Assembly: GCA_028291125.1 (NCBI GenBank) | Contig: JAQGIN010000468.1 | Location: 1-14,662, forward strand | Direction of reading: 5' to 3' | DNA: 14,662 bases | From: Caulobacter sp. | Lineage (GTDB): Bacteria > Pseudomonadota > Alphaproteobacteria > Caulobacterales > Caulobacteraceae | Shown: positions 7,179 through 14,662 of the stretch, in pieces | How positions within the stretch are numbered: position 1 is the first letter of the stretch | Layout of the letters: every line of letters begins with the position of its first letter | Notes under the pieces: model-generated | What the model was told of the DNA's origin: nothing | Databases searched by the model: none | Seen by the model: only the letters and a program-made list of their open reading frames with translations | Program-made: the position numbers and the translations under genes

Positions 7179-7244
7179 GGAGGATTTCAACGAAACCCCC
7201 TAGCCAGCAACAGTCGGTCGCCACGCCGGCGCACGGAGCTCGCC

Positions 7245-8810
7245 ATGATTGACCCCGGGGTCGTCGACCTGTCCCGCCTGCAGTTCGCCCTGACGGCGCT
7301 CTATCACTTCCTGTTCGTGCCGCTGACGCTGGGCCTGTCGTTCATGCTGGTGATCATGGAGAGCATCTTCGTGATCACCCGCCGGCCGATCTGGCGGACC
7401 ATCACCCGCTTCTGGGGGGTGTTGTTCGGCATCAATTTCGCGCTCGGCGTCGCCACCGGCATCACCATGGAATTCCAGTTCGGCATGAACTGGGCCTATT
7501 ACTCGCACTATGTCGGCGACATTTTCGGGGCGCCGCTGGCTATCGAGGGACTGATGGCCTTCTTCCTCGAGGCCACCTTCGTCGGCCTGATGTTCTTCGG
7601 CTGGGAGAAGCTGCCGCGGGTCGGCCACCTGTTCGTCACCTTCATGGTCGCCCTGGGCACCAACCTCTCGGCGCTGTGGATCCTGGTCGCCAACGGCTGG
7701 ATGCAGAACCCGGTCGGGGCGCGGTTCAACCCCGACACCATGCGCATGGAGGTGGCCGACTTCGGCAAGGTGCTGTTCAATCCGGTGGCCCAGGCCAAGT
7801 TCGTCCACACGGTCAGCGCCGGCTATGTGATCGCCTCGGTGTTCGTGCTGGGGATCTCGGCCTTCTATCTGCTGAAGGGCCGCCATGTCGGCTTCGCCAA
7901 GCGGTCGATGACCGTGGCCGCCGCCTTCGGCCTGGCCGCGTCGCTGTCGGTCGTCGTGCTCGGCGACGAGAGCGGCTACGCCCTGACCGACAACCAGAAG
8001 ATGAAGCTGGCGGCGATCGAGGCCATGTGGCGCACCGAGCCCGCGCCCGCCGGCCTGACGGCGTTCGGCATTCCCGACATGAAGGCCCGCGAGACCCGCT
8101 TCGAGATCAAGATCCCCTATGTGCTGGGCCTGATCTCGACCCGCAGCCTGAACGGCGAGGTGGCCGGCATCCTCGAACTGGTGGCCATCGCCCAGGACCG
8201 CATCGAGTCCGGGATCATCGCTTATGACGCCCTCGAACAGGTCAAGGCCGACCCCAAGGCGCCCGCCCCGCGCGCCCAGTTCGAACAGCACCGCCGCGAC
8301 CTCGGCTACGCCCTGCTGCTCAAGCGCTATGTCGAGGATCCGCGCCAGGCGACCCACGAACAGATCGTCGCCGCCGCCTGGAGCACGGTGCCCAATGTGC
8401 CGGTGCTGTTCTGGTCGTTCCGGATCATGGCCGGGATCGGCCTGCTGATGATCGGCCTGTTCGCCACCGCCTTCGTGCTGTGCACCCTGCGCAAGCACGA
8501 GACCCGCTGGTTCCTGCGCCTGGCCGTGCTGGCCCTGCCGCTGCCGTGGATCTCCACCGAGCTGGGCTGGGTGGTCGCCGAGTTCGGACGCCAGCCCTGG
8601 GCGGTGGACGGGGTGCTGCCGACCTTCCTGGGCGCGTCGTCCCTGACCGCGCCGCAGCTGTGGCTGACCATCGCCGGCTTCACCCTGTTCTACGGGGCCC
8701 TGGCCATCGTCGAGGTCGGCCTGATCCTCAAGACCATCAAGCACGGTCCCTTCGCCGACCAGGAAACCGACCAACAACTCGCCGCCGAAGGCGCCCCCGC
8801 CGTCGCCTGA
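7245..8810 (+). CDS. cydA: Cytochrome bd quinol oxidase subunit I (long Q-loop type)
   Basis: CydA is the catalytic subunit of the high-affinity terminal oxidase that oxidises quinol and reduces oxygen to water without proton pumping. It is 521 residues, close to E. coli CydA (522). Expected ligands are present: H21 (E. coli H19), H188 in FVHTVSAGY (H186) and M395 in FWSFRIM (M393). Proton/heme-site glutamates E101 and E109 are also present. The Q-loop carries K254 and E259 in QKMKLAAIEA and the PYVLGLISTRS motif. GRQPW (448-452) ends the loop. Length and a long stretch between these Q-loop motifs and M395 point to the long-loop subfamily rather than the CioA/Bacillus short type. The ATG at 7245 has GGAG 6 bases ahead. 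It heads cydABX, 25 bases before cydB, downstream of the FNR-type box. Confidence 0.97.
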   Translation: MIDPGVVDLSRLQFALTALYHFLFVPLTLGLSFMLVIMESIFVITRRPIWRTITRFWGVLFGINFALGVATGITMEFQFGMNWAYYSHYVGDIFGAPLAIEGLMAFFLEATFVGLMFFGWEKLPRVGHLFVTFMVALGTNLSALWILVANGWMQNPVGARFNPDTMRMEVADFGKVLFNPVAQAKFVHTVSAGYVIASVFVLGISAFYLLKGRHVGFAKRSMTVAAAFGLAASLSVVVLGDESGYALTDNQKMKLAAIEAMWRTEPAPAGLTAFGIPDMKARETRFEIKIPYVLGLISTRSLNGEVAGILELVAIAQDRIESGIIAYDALEQVKADPKAPAPRAQFEQHRRDLGYALLLKRYVEDPRQATHEQIVAAAWSTVPNVPVLFWSFRIMAGIGLLMIGLFATAFVLCTLRKHETRWFLRLAVLALPLPWISTELGWVVAEFGRQPWAVDGVLPTFLGASSLTAPQLWLTIAGFTLFYGALAIVEVGLILKTIKHGPFADQETDQQLAAEGAPAVA

Positions 8811-8835
8811 CCAAACGCTGCAAGGACATTCCCCG

Positions 8836-9984
8836 ATGGAAATCCCCCTCGACTATCCCACGCTGCGCCTGATCTGGTGGGGCCTGGTCGGCGTGATCCT
8901 GATCGCCTTCGCCCTCACCGACGGCTTCGATCTGGGGGTCGGGGCGCTGCTGCCCTTCGTCGCCAGGACCGACGAGGAGCGGCGCATGGTGATCAACACC
9001 GTCGGCGCGACCTGGGAGGGCAACCAGGTGTGGTTCATCGTCGGCGGGGCGGGACTGTTCGCCGCCTGGCCGTTCGTCTACGCCGTCAGCTTTTCCGGCT
9101 TCTACCTGGCGATGTTCCTGGTGCTAGCGGCGCTGATCCTGCGGCCGGTGGCGTTCAAGTACCGCTCCAAGCGGCCGCACGGGACCTGGCGCGGCTTTTG
9201 GGACTGGGCGCTGTTCGTCGCCGGCTTCGTGCCGGCCCTGGTGTTCGGCGTCGCGGTCGGCAATGTCCTGCTCGGCGCGCCGTTCCGCCTGAACAGCGAC
9301 CTGCGCGGCTTCTACGAGGGCACGCTTTGGGGCCTGTTCTCGCCGTTCAGCCTGATCTGCGGCCTGCTGTCGGTGTCGATGCTGGTGCTGCACGGCGCCG
9401 CCTGGCTGGGACTGAAGGCCGAGCGCGGGCCGATCGGCCAGCGGGCCCGGGCCTATGGCACGGTGGCGGGGGTGCTGAGCCTGGCGCTGTTCGCGGTCGG
9501 CGGTCTGATCGTCGCCTATGGCGGCCTCGGCTTCCGCGTTGTCGGGGCGGTCGACCCGGCCGGCTATTCCAATCCGCTGCGCGGCCTGGTGGTCGCCGCG
9601 CCCGGCGCCTGGCTCGACAACTACGCCGCCCATCCGTGGATGCTGATCGCCCCGGCGCTCGGCTTCCTCGGCGCGGCGGCGGCGCTGATCGGCCTGTGGA
9701 AGCGGTGGGAGCCGCTGGCCTTCGGCGGCTCGTCGCTGTCGGCGACCGGCATCATCTCGACGGTCGGCCTGTCGATGTTCCCGTTCATCCTGCCCAGCTC
9801 GATCGATCCGCGCTCCAGCCTGACGGTGTGGAACGCCTCGTCCAGCCACCTGACCCTGTTCATCATGCTGCTGGTGACGGCGCTCTTCCTGCCGCTGGTC
9901 CTGCTCTACACCACCTGGGTGTACCGGGTGCTGTGGGGCCGCAGCACCACCGACGCCCTGCGCACCAATCCCGACCTCTACTGA
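8836..9984 (+). CDS. cydB: Cytochrome bd quinol oxidase subunit II
   Basis: CydB is the second membrane subunit, structurally supporting the heme-bearing CydA. It is 382 residues, close to the E. coli length of 379. Family motifs are clear: FALTDGFDLGVGALLPF near residues 26-42 in the first helix, then GATWEGNQVWFIVGGAGLF (about 58-76), and FSGFYLAMFLVLAALILRP (about 85-103). Nine or so hydrophobic helices follow, ending in TTWVYRVLWG. The ATG at 8836 has AAGGA 9 bases ahead and sits 25 bases after cydA, so the two are cotranscribed. cydX follows after 21 bases. Nothing appears truncated. Confidence 0.97.
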   Translation: MEIPLDYPTLRLIWWGLVGVILIAFALTDGFDLGVGALLPFVARTDEERRMVINTVGATWEGNQVWFIVGGAGLFAAWPFVYAVSFSGFYLAMFLVLAALILRPVAFKYRSKRPHGTWRGFWDWALFVAGFVPALVFGVAVGNVLLGAPFRLNSDLRGFYEGTLWGLFSPFSLICGLLSVSMLVLHGAAWLGLKAERGPIGQRARAYGTVAGVLSLALFAVGGLIVAYGGLGFRVVGAVDPAGYSNPLRGLVVAAPGAWLDNYAAHPWMLIAPALGFLGAAAALIGLWKRWEPLAFGGSSLSATGIISTVGLSMFPFILPSSIDPRSSLTVWNASSSHLTLFIMLLVTALFLPLVLLYTTWVYRVLWGRSTTDALRTNPDLY

Positions 9985-10005
9985 TCGCCCGAAGGGATCT
10001 TCGTC

Positions 10006-10155
10006 ATGTGGTACTTCACCTGGATGCTGGGCCTGGGCCTCGCCGTCGGCTTCGGCGTCCTCAACGGCGTCTGGCACGAGTTCAACCTGGCCGACGAGGG
10101 CGACCACGGCTGCGCGGAGCCCGATCGGGGAACGATCGACACGCTCGGACTCTGA
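10006..10155 (+). CDS. cydX: CydX, small accessory subunit of cytochrome bd
   Basis: This 49-residue gene starts with MWYFTWMLGLGLAVGFGVL, which closely matches the CydX/YbgT family start (MWYFxWxLG). CydX is a single-helix protein that packs against CydA and stabilises the oxidase. The helix spans about residues 3-24, followed by a polar tail rich in D/E with one Cys and one His (DEGDHGC). The tail makes it longer than E. coli CydX (37 residues). The ATG at 10006 has GAAGGGA about 8 bases ahead and lies 21 bases after cydB, so it is the third gene of the operon. A hairpin begins at the base after its stop. Its small size makes it easy to overlook in automated annotation. Confidence 0.9.
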   Translation: MWYFTWMLGLGLAVGFGVLNGVWHEFNLADEGDHGCAEPDRGTIDTLGL

Positions 10156-10188
10156 ACGCCGGCGCAAGGGGCTAGCCGAGTCCGGCGT
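10156..10188 (+). terminator. Hairpin after cydX, possible end of the cydABX transcript
   Basis: ACGCCGG (10156-10162) pairs perfectly with CCGGCGT (10182-10188) around a 19-base loop, which itself contains the self-complementary GGCTAGCC (10170-10177). It begins directly after the cydX stop codon. There is no following T-run, so it is not a classic intrinsic terminator. It could aid Rho-dependent ending or protect the 3' end of the message. Confidence 0.45.
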
Positions 10189-10196
10189 GATCCTCC

Positions 10197-10213
10197 ATAA
10201 TGTACGACATCAT
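10197..10213. promoter_or_regulatory. GntR-like operator candidate upstream of the GH2 gene
   Basis: The 17 bases read AT-n-ATGT-nnn-ACAT-n-AT, an interrupted palindrome centred at 10205. The core TGT-N3-ACA resembles the TnGTnnnACnA type of site bound by FadR-subfamily GntR regulators. It overlaps the -35 region and the spacer just upstream of the -10, the expected place for a repressor. The protein is not in the window and the family assignment is a guess from the motif. Confidence 0.4.
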
Positions 10214-10217
10214 TCCA

Positions 10218-10223
10218 TATAAT
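10218..10223 (+). promoter_or_regulatory. Consensus -10 hexamer (TATAAT) of the GH2 operon promoter
   Basis: TATAAT at 10218-10223 is a perfect -10 element, conspicuous in such GC-rich DNA, and predicts a start near 10230. No good -35 is present at the correct spacing (10195-10200 is CCATAA), so an activator may be needed. It overlaps an in-frame ATG at 10222, which argues that this ATG is not the translation start of the GH2 gene. Confidence 0.5.
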
Positions 10224-10260
10224 GAGAATGCGCGACGACGCGCATCGGATGAGGGCGGAC

Positions 10261-12969
10261 ATGGGACGGCGCGGCGCCACGACGAACACGGCCTTGCGCC
10301 GCCTGTGGGCGATCGTCGCCTGCTGGCTGCTGGTCTCGACAACGGCGATGGCCGCGTCCGACGTCCAGCCCCGGACCCGCCTCGAACTTTCCACCGGTTG
10401 GCGCTTCAAGCTCGGCGAGGCTGACGCGGCGGCGAAGGCTCGCGGTTTCGACGATTCTGGCTGGGAGGCGGTCTCCGTACCCCATAGCTGGAACCGTATG
10501 GGCGGCGGCGCGACGCGCGGCCCCAGCTATCAGAACGTCTACGGCCCCGGCTGGTACCGGCTGAGCTTCAAGGCCCCAACCCTGGCCAAGGACCAGAAGG
10601 CCTGGCTGCAGTTCGACGCCGCCAGCCTGGTGTCCGAGGTCTGGCTGAACGGCGCGCTGCTGGGCCGCCACGCCGGAGCCTTCGCCCGCTTTCGCTTCGA
10701 CGCCACCGCCGCCTTGAAGGCCGGCGGCGACAACCTGCTGGTGGTGCGGGCCGACAACAGCAAGGCCGACGCGCCCGGCTCGCCCGCCGCCGAGGTGATC
10801 CCGATCTCCGGCGACTGGCCGATGTATGGCGGGCTCTATCGGCCGGTGTCGCTGATCGTCACCAACGCCGCCCACTTCGACATGCTCGACCATGGCGGGC
10901 CGGGGATCGCCGGCCGCACCGTCTCGGCCGACGCCCAAGGGGCGGTGATCGCCGTCGTCAGCCGGCTGAAGAACGACGCTTCGCGCCCGTCGACCGTGCG
11001 GGTCGCCGCCTCGGTGATCGACGCCGCCGGGACCGTGGTCGGTTCGGCGCGGGAGACCCGCGCCTTGCCGGTGGGCGCGGCGGTCCAGATCGAACAGACG
11101 ATCGCCCTGACCCGGCCGCGGCTGTGGAACGGGACCGCCGACCCCTATCTCTATCGGCTGCGCGTCGAACTGTTCGACGGGCGCGGGGCGGTGCTGGACC
11201 GGGTCGAGCAGCCGCTGGGCGTGCGCACCGTCCGCATCGACCCCGACCAGGGCCTGTTTCTCAACGGCCGCCATCTGGCCCTGCACGGCGTCTCGCGCCA
11301 CCAGGACCGGCCCGACACGGGCTGGGCGATCGACGCGGCGGCCATCGCCGAGGACTTCGCGATCATCCGGGAGATCGGCGCCAACACCGTCCGCCTGGCC
11401 CACTACCAGCACGACCAGGCCGCCTATGACCTGGCCGACAAGATGGGCCTGATTATCTGGGCCGAGATCCCGCTGGTCGACCGCACCTCGCCGCCGGGCC
11501 GCAACGACACCACGCCCGCCCTGGCCGACAACGCCGAACAGCAGCTGCGCGAGCTGATCGCCCAGAACGCCAACCACCCGTCGATCGTGGTCTGGGGCGT
11601 CGGCAACGAGGTCAATCTGACCGCCGCCAAGGGCCGGACGGTGTCCAACGCCAAGCCGCTGCTGAGCCGGCTGAACGCGGTGGCCAAGGGGCTGGATCCG
11701 TCGCGGCCGACCACCCTGGCCGACTGCTGCGGCTCGGTGCCCAGCGAGGCGCGAGCCGGGCTCGACACCGTCGCCGGCCTCACCGACGTCATCGGCTACA
11801 ATCGCTATCTGGGCTGGTACGGCGGCAGGGTCGGCGACGTCGGGGCCGAGCTGACCCGGCTGCACAAGCTGTATCCAAACCAGCCGATCTCGGTCAGCGA
11901 GTACGGCGCGGGCGGAGCGCTCAGCCAGCACAGCGACAACCCGCTCGGTGGGCCGATCCACGCCTTTGGCCGGCCGCATCCCGAAGAGTTCCAGAATTAC
12001 GTCCTCGAGGAGTCGTGGAAGCAGATCAAGCCGCTGCCCTTCGTCTGGGCCAGCTGGGTGTGGAACCTGTTCGACTTCTCCAACGACGCGCGGATGGAAG
12101 GCGACCTGCTCGACACCAACGACAAGGGCCTGGTCACCTTCGACCGCAAGACCCGCAAGGACGCCTTCTACTTCTTCAAGGCCAATTGGAACCCCGAGCC
12201 GATGGTCCACATCGTCGGCCGCCGCCATGTCGACCGCGCCTATCCGGTCGCCGACCTCAAGGTCTACAGCAACGCCGCCAGCGTCGACCTGAGCCGCGGC
12301 GGCCAAGTCCTGGGGACCGCGCCCTGCGCCGACGGGATCTGCGTCCTGCCGGGCGTCGCCCTGGTCGCCGGCGACAACGCCATCACCGCCAGCGCCCGGT
12401 TCGGCGACCAGATCGTGTCGGACGCCGTGACCTGGCGGCTCGACGGCGGGCCGGGCCAATATCGCATTCGGGCCGGCAATCTGGTCGGGGTGCGCACCGC
12501 CCAGGGCCAGCTGTTCGGCTCCGACAGCTTCTTCACGGGCGGCGAGGGCAAGGATCGCGATCCGCCGGCCGCCTCGCGCGGGGCCTTCCCGGGCCCCAAG
12601 ACCCCAGTGGCCGGCGCGATCGACGACGCCCTCTACGAAAGCTGGCGCCAGGGCGACTTCGCCTACGCCGTCCCGGTCCCCAACGGCGCCTACGTCGTCA
12701 CCCTGCACCTGTTCGAGCCCAAGGCCGACGCCAAGGCCGGGTCTCGTCGCTTCGACGTCCTGGCCCAGGGCCGGCCGGCGATCACCGGCCTCGACATCGC
12801 CGCCGAGGCGGGCGGGCCGTTCCGCGCCCTGACCCGCACCGTGCCGGTCCAGGTCACCGACGGCCGCCTGACCCTGGCCTTCCGCGGGACGGTCGGCCCG
12901 GCCGTGGTCTCGGCCATCGAAATCCTCCCCCAGCCGGCGACCGCGTCGCCCTCCAAGACAAAAGGCTAG
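10261..12969 (+). CDS. Secreted GH2-family glycosidase (beta-galactosidase-like) with C-terminal malectin-like domain
   Basis: This is a large exported retaining glycoside hydrolase, 902 residues from the chosen start. The order is signal peptide (1 to about 32, ending AMAAS), sugar-binding jelly roll (about 45-200), Ig-like sandwich (about 210-315) and TIM barrel (about 320-620). An Ig-like domain and a malectin-like carbohydrate-binding domain (about 733-895) follow. The acid/base is E450 in WGVGNE and the nucleophile is E547 in SVSEYG. I chose the ATG at 10261 because GAGGG lies 5 bases ahead. The ATG at 10222 overlaps a consensus -10 and has no ribosome site. The next gene begins 3 bases after the stop and resembles an exo-rhamnogalacturonan lyase, so removal of galactan side chains from pectin is a reasonable inferred role. 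A beta-glucuronidase or other GH2 activity is possible. Confidence 0.88.
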   Translation: MGRRGATTNTALRRLWAIVACWLLVSTTAMAASDVQPRTRLELSTGWRFKLGEADAAAKARGFDDSGWEAVSVPHSWNRMGGGATRGPSYQNVYGPGWYRLSFKAPTLAKDQKAWLQFDAASLVSEVWLNGALLGRHAGAFARFRFDATAALKAGGDNLLVVRADNSKADAPGSPAAEVIPISGDWPMYGGLYRPVSLIVTNAAHFDMLDHGGPGIAGRTVSADAQGAVIAVVSRLKNDASRPSTVRVAASVIDAAGTVVGSARETRALPVGAAVQIEQTIALTRPRLWNGTADPYLYRLRVELFDGRGAVLDRVEQPLGVRTVRIDPDQGLFLNGRHLALHGVSRHQDRPDTGWAIDAAAIAEDFAIIREIGANTVRLAHYQHDQAAYDLADKMGLIIWAEIPLVDRTSPPGRNDTTPALADNAEQQLRELIAQNANHPSIVVWGVGNEVNLTAAKGRTVSNAKPLLSRLNAVAKGLDPSRPTTLADCCGSVPSEARAGLDTVAGLTDVIGYNRYLGWYGGRVGDVGAELTRLHKLYPNQPISVSEYGAGGALSQHSDNPLGGPIHAFGRPHPEEFQNYVLEESWKQIKPLPFVWASWVWNLFDFSNDARMEGDLLDTNDKGLVTFDRKTRKDAFYFFKANWNPEPMVHIVGRRHVDRAYPVADLKVYSNAASVDLSRGGQVLGTAPCADGICVLPGVALVAGDNAITASARFGDQIVSDAVTWRLDGGPGQYRIRAGNLVGVRTAQGQLFGSDSFFTGGEGKDRDPPAASRGAFPGPKTPVAGAIDDALYESWRQGDFAYAVPVPNGAYVVTLHLFEPKADAKAGSRRFDVLAQGRPAITGLDIAAEAGGPFRALTRTVPVQVTDGRLTLAFRGTVGPAVVSAIEILPQPATASPSKTKG

Positions 12970-12972
12970 GCC

Positions 12973-14662
12973 ATGACCGACCATCCCTTCAGCCGGCGGG
13001 ACTTCATCCAGGCGGCGGCCTTGGCCGGCGCGGTCGCGCCGCTGGCCGGCGCCGCCCAGGCCCAGGCGACCAAGCGCGGCAAGCCCCCGGCGATCCGCGC
13101 CGGCGCTGACGTCGTCTGGATCGACGGCGCCGCCCCGGCCGCCCACGAGGGCCAGACCTTCGGCCTGCCGTGGCCGCGCGGGACCCTGCCGGCCAAGGCC
13201 AGCTTCGCCGCGCGCGGACCAGACGGGAGCGCCCAGCCGGTCCAGAGTTGGCCGATCGCCTATTGGCCCGACGGCTCGCTGAAATGGAGCGCCCACGCCC
13301 TGCCGGCCGACGCCGGCCAGACGGCGTCGCTGTCGGTGACGCCCGGAGCGCCCGCCGCGCCCGCCCAGCCGGTGTCGGTGCGCGAGACCGCGCAGGCGGT
13401 CGAGATTGTCAGCGGCGGCCGCGTCTGGCGCATCGACCGCAAGGGCGGCACGGTGATCGCCTCGGCCAGCGTCGACGGCCGCGAGACCCTGCGCGACGTG
13501 CGGCTGGTGGCCCTGACCCAGGACCGTCCCGACCTCGACGACGGGCCGGTGAGCCAGACCCGCTTCGACAGCGAGGTCACCGCCGTCACCGTCGAGCAGA
13601 AGGGCCCCGTGCGAGCGGTGGTCAAGATCGACGGCCAGCACCGCCAAGGCGGCCGCGCCTGGTTGCCGTTCTCGCTGCGGCTCTATGTCTACGCGGGGGC
13701 TGAATCGGCGCGCATCGTCCACAGCTTCGTGTTCGATGGCGACGAGACCAAGGACTTCATCCGCGGCCTGGGCCTGAGCGGCGTCGTGCCGATGAGCGAC
13801 CTGCCGCACGACCGCCACGTGCGCTTCGCCGGCGAGGGCGACGGCGTCTGGGCCGAGGCGGTGCGGACCCTGACCGGCCTGCGCCGCGACCCGGGCGAGG
13901 CCTATCGCGCCGCCCAGATCGCCGGGCTCAAGACCGGCCCGGTCGCCGGCATGGCCCCCCCGGTCGGCGGCTCGCTGGACCTGATCCCGGCCTGGGGCGA
14001 TTTTTCCCTGTCGCAACCCAACGCCGACGGCTTCGCCATCCGCAAGCGCACCAAGGCCGGCCATGGCTGGATCGACGTCGTGGCGGCGGGGCGCGCCGGC
14101 GGCCTGGGCTATGTCGGCGGCGCGGCCGGCGGCGTCGCCTTCGGCATGGGCCATTTCTGGAAGCGGCCGCCGACCCGGCTCGACATCCGCCACGCCCACA
14201 CCGACGCCGCCGAGTTCACCGTCTGGCTGTGGTCGCCGGACGCCCCGGCCATGGACATGCGCTTCTATCACGACGGCATGGGCATGGAGGATCACCCGGC
14301 CGAGATCCGCGGCCTCGACGTCACCTACGAGGACTACGAGAAGGGCTATGGCCGGCCGTACGGCATCGCCCGCACCAACGAACTGACCCTATGGGCCCTG
14401 CCGACCACCCCGAGCGCCGAACGTTTCGCCCAGCTGTCGGTCGGCCTGCAGACCCCGCCGCGGCTGATCGCGACGCCGGCCCGGCTGAAGGCCGCCGACG
14501 TGCTGGGCCTGTGGAGCCTGCCCGACCGCTCCAGTCCGACCCGCCGCGCGATCGAGGACCAGAACGACTATCTGCTGAACTTCTACATGGGCCAGATCGA
14601 GCAGCGCCGCTGGTACGGCTTCTGGAACCATGGCGACGTCATGCACAGCTACGACACCGACC
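12973..14662 (+). CDS. Tat-exported exo-rhamnogalacturonan lyase-like protein (PcRGLX/YetA-like), partial at right edge
   Basis: 563 residues are visible and the gene runs off the window. The N-terminus is a Tat signal (SRRDFIQAAALAG, residues 7-19, with cleavage near AQAQA, about 28-32), so it folds before export. The following domain has the family hallmark YWPDGSLKW (97-105) of the N-terminal RIFT-barrel domain found in PcRGLX and Bacillus YetA relatives. Later hallmarks are YGIARTNELTLW and the WYGFWNHGDVMHSYD stretch at the visible end. Characterised members (lyase family PL26) cleave the rhamnogalacturonan I backbone from its end; activity here is inferred from similarity recalled by eye. 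The start has AAAGG 7 bases ahead, inside the last codons of the GH2 gene 3 bases upstream, so the two are in one operon and probably translationally coupled. Confidence 0.75.
   Translation, partial: MTDHPFSRRDFIQAAALAGAVAPLAGAAQAQATKRGKPPAIRAGADVVWIDGAAPAAHEGQTFGLPWPRGTLPAKASFAARGPDGSAQPVQSWPIAYWPDGSLKWSAHALPADAGQTASLSVTPGAPAAPAQPVSVRETAQAVEIVSGGRVWRIDRKGGTVIASASVDGRETLRDVRLVALTQDRPDLDDGPVSQTRFDSEVTAVTVEQKGPVRAVVKIDGQHRQGGRAWLPFSLRLYVYAGAESARIVHSFVFDGDETKDFIRGLGLSGVVPMSDLPHDRHVRFAGEGDGVWAEAVRTLTGLRRDPGEAYRAAQIAGLKTGPVAGMAPPVGGSLDLIPAWGDFSLSQPNADGFAIRKRTKAGHGWIDVVAAGRAGGLGYVGGAAGGVAFGMGHFWKRPPTRLDIRHAHTDAAEFTVWLWSPDAPAMDMRFYHDGMGMEDHPAEIRGLDVTYEDYEKGYGRPYGIARTNELTLWALPTTPSAERFAQLSVGLQTPPRLIATPARLKAADVLGLWSLPDRSSPTRRAIEDQNDYLLNFYMGQIEQRRWYGFWNHGDVMHSYDTD

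Noticed and set aside
7185..7195. TTTC-AAC-GAAA inverted repeat just after the anaerobic box
   Set aside because: Arms of 4 bp are expected by chance and match no operator I recognise; not conserved evidence is available.
7200..8777. Minus-strand open frame of 525 codons opposite cydA
   Set aside because: It has no recognisable domain, is rich in His/Gln/Asp/Gly as expected from an antisense frame, and cydA is unambiguous.
10222..10260. Earlier in-frame ATG at 10222 as the GH2 gene start
   Set aside because: It overlaps the consensus -10 TATAAT, has no ribosome site, and puts 13 charged residues before a normal signal peptide; the ATG at 10261 has GAGGG 5 bases ahead.
10318..10326. Possible lipoprotein signal (IVAC) in the GH2 N-terminus
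   Set aside because: The hydrophobic stretch continues past the cysteine to AMAAS, giving a better ordinary signal peptidase I site; the stretch before the cysteine is too short.
10210..14295. A very long open frame on the minus strand (1361 codons) opposite the GH2 and lyase genes
   Set aside because: It is antisense to two clearly recognisable genes, its translation is low-complexity Gly/Arg/Asp/Val-rich, and such open frames arise routinely in GC-rich DNA.

Overview
The window reads as chromosome of a high-GC alphaproteobacterium, most likely Caulobacterales (Caulobacter or Phenylobacterium type). This is inferred from the strong G/C third-position bias, GTG starts, ATGA/GTGA gene overlaps, a perfect FNR/FixK-type box at cytochrome bd genes, and Tat-exported plant-polysaccharide proteins. 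No rRNA, tRNA, insertion sequence, phage gene or CRISPR array is visible. No gene-free stretch exceeds about 135 bases.

Region 1 (1-3875): an emrA-emrB type multidrug efflux pair on the minus strand (emrB runs off the left edge) is divergent from a LysR-family regulator on the plus strand. The 135-base gap between them holds overlapping divergent promoter candidates sitting on two palindromes. The regulator is followed by a small Tat-exported LamG/concanavalin-like protein of unknown role, which converges on cydC with a shared CTAG stop.

Region 2 (3872-10188): a complete cytochrome bd module. cydD-cydC (ABC exporter needed for bd assembly) is on the minus strand and cydA-cydB-cydX (the quinol oxidase) is on the plus strand. 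They diverge from a 113-base gap carrying the anaerobic box TTGAT-CAAG-ATCAA, so one low-oxygen regulator probably controls both the oxidase and its assembly exporter. cydX is a 49-residue gene that is easily missed. A hairpin lies directly after cydX.

Region 3 (10195-14662): a two-gene (or longer) carbohydrate operon on the plus strand. It has a consensus -10 hexamer and a GntR-like interrupted palindrome ahead of a secreted GH2 glycosidase with a C-terminal malectin-like domain. Three bases later comes a Tat-exported exo-rhamnogalacturonan-lyase-like (PcRGLX/YetA-like) protein, cut by the right edge. Together these suggest breakdown of the pectin component rhamnogalacturonan I and its galactan branches.

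No entirely new system was found. The most useful observations are regulatory sites, the small cydX gene, an apparently missing A-loop in CydC, and a probable pectin locus.
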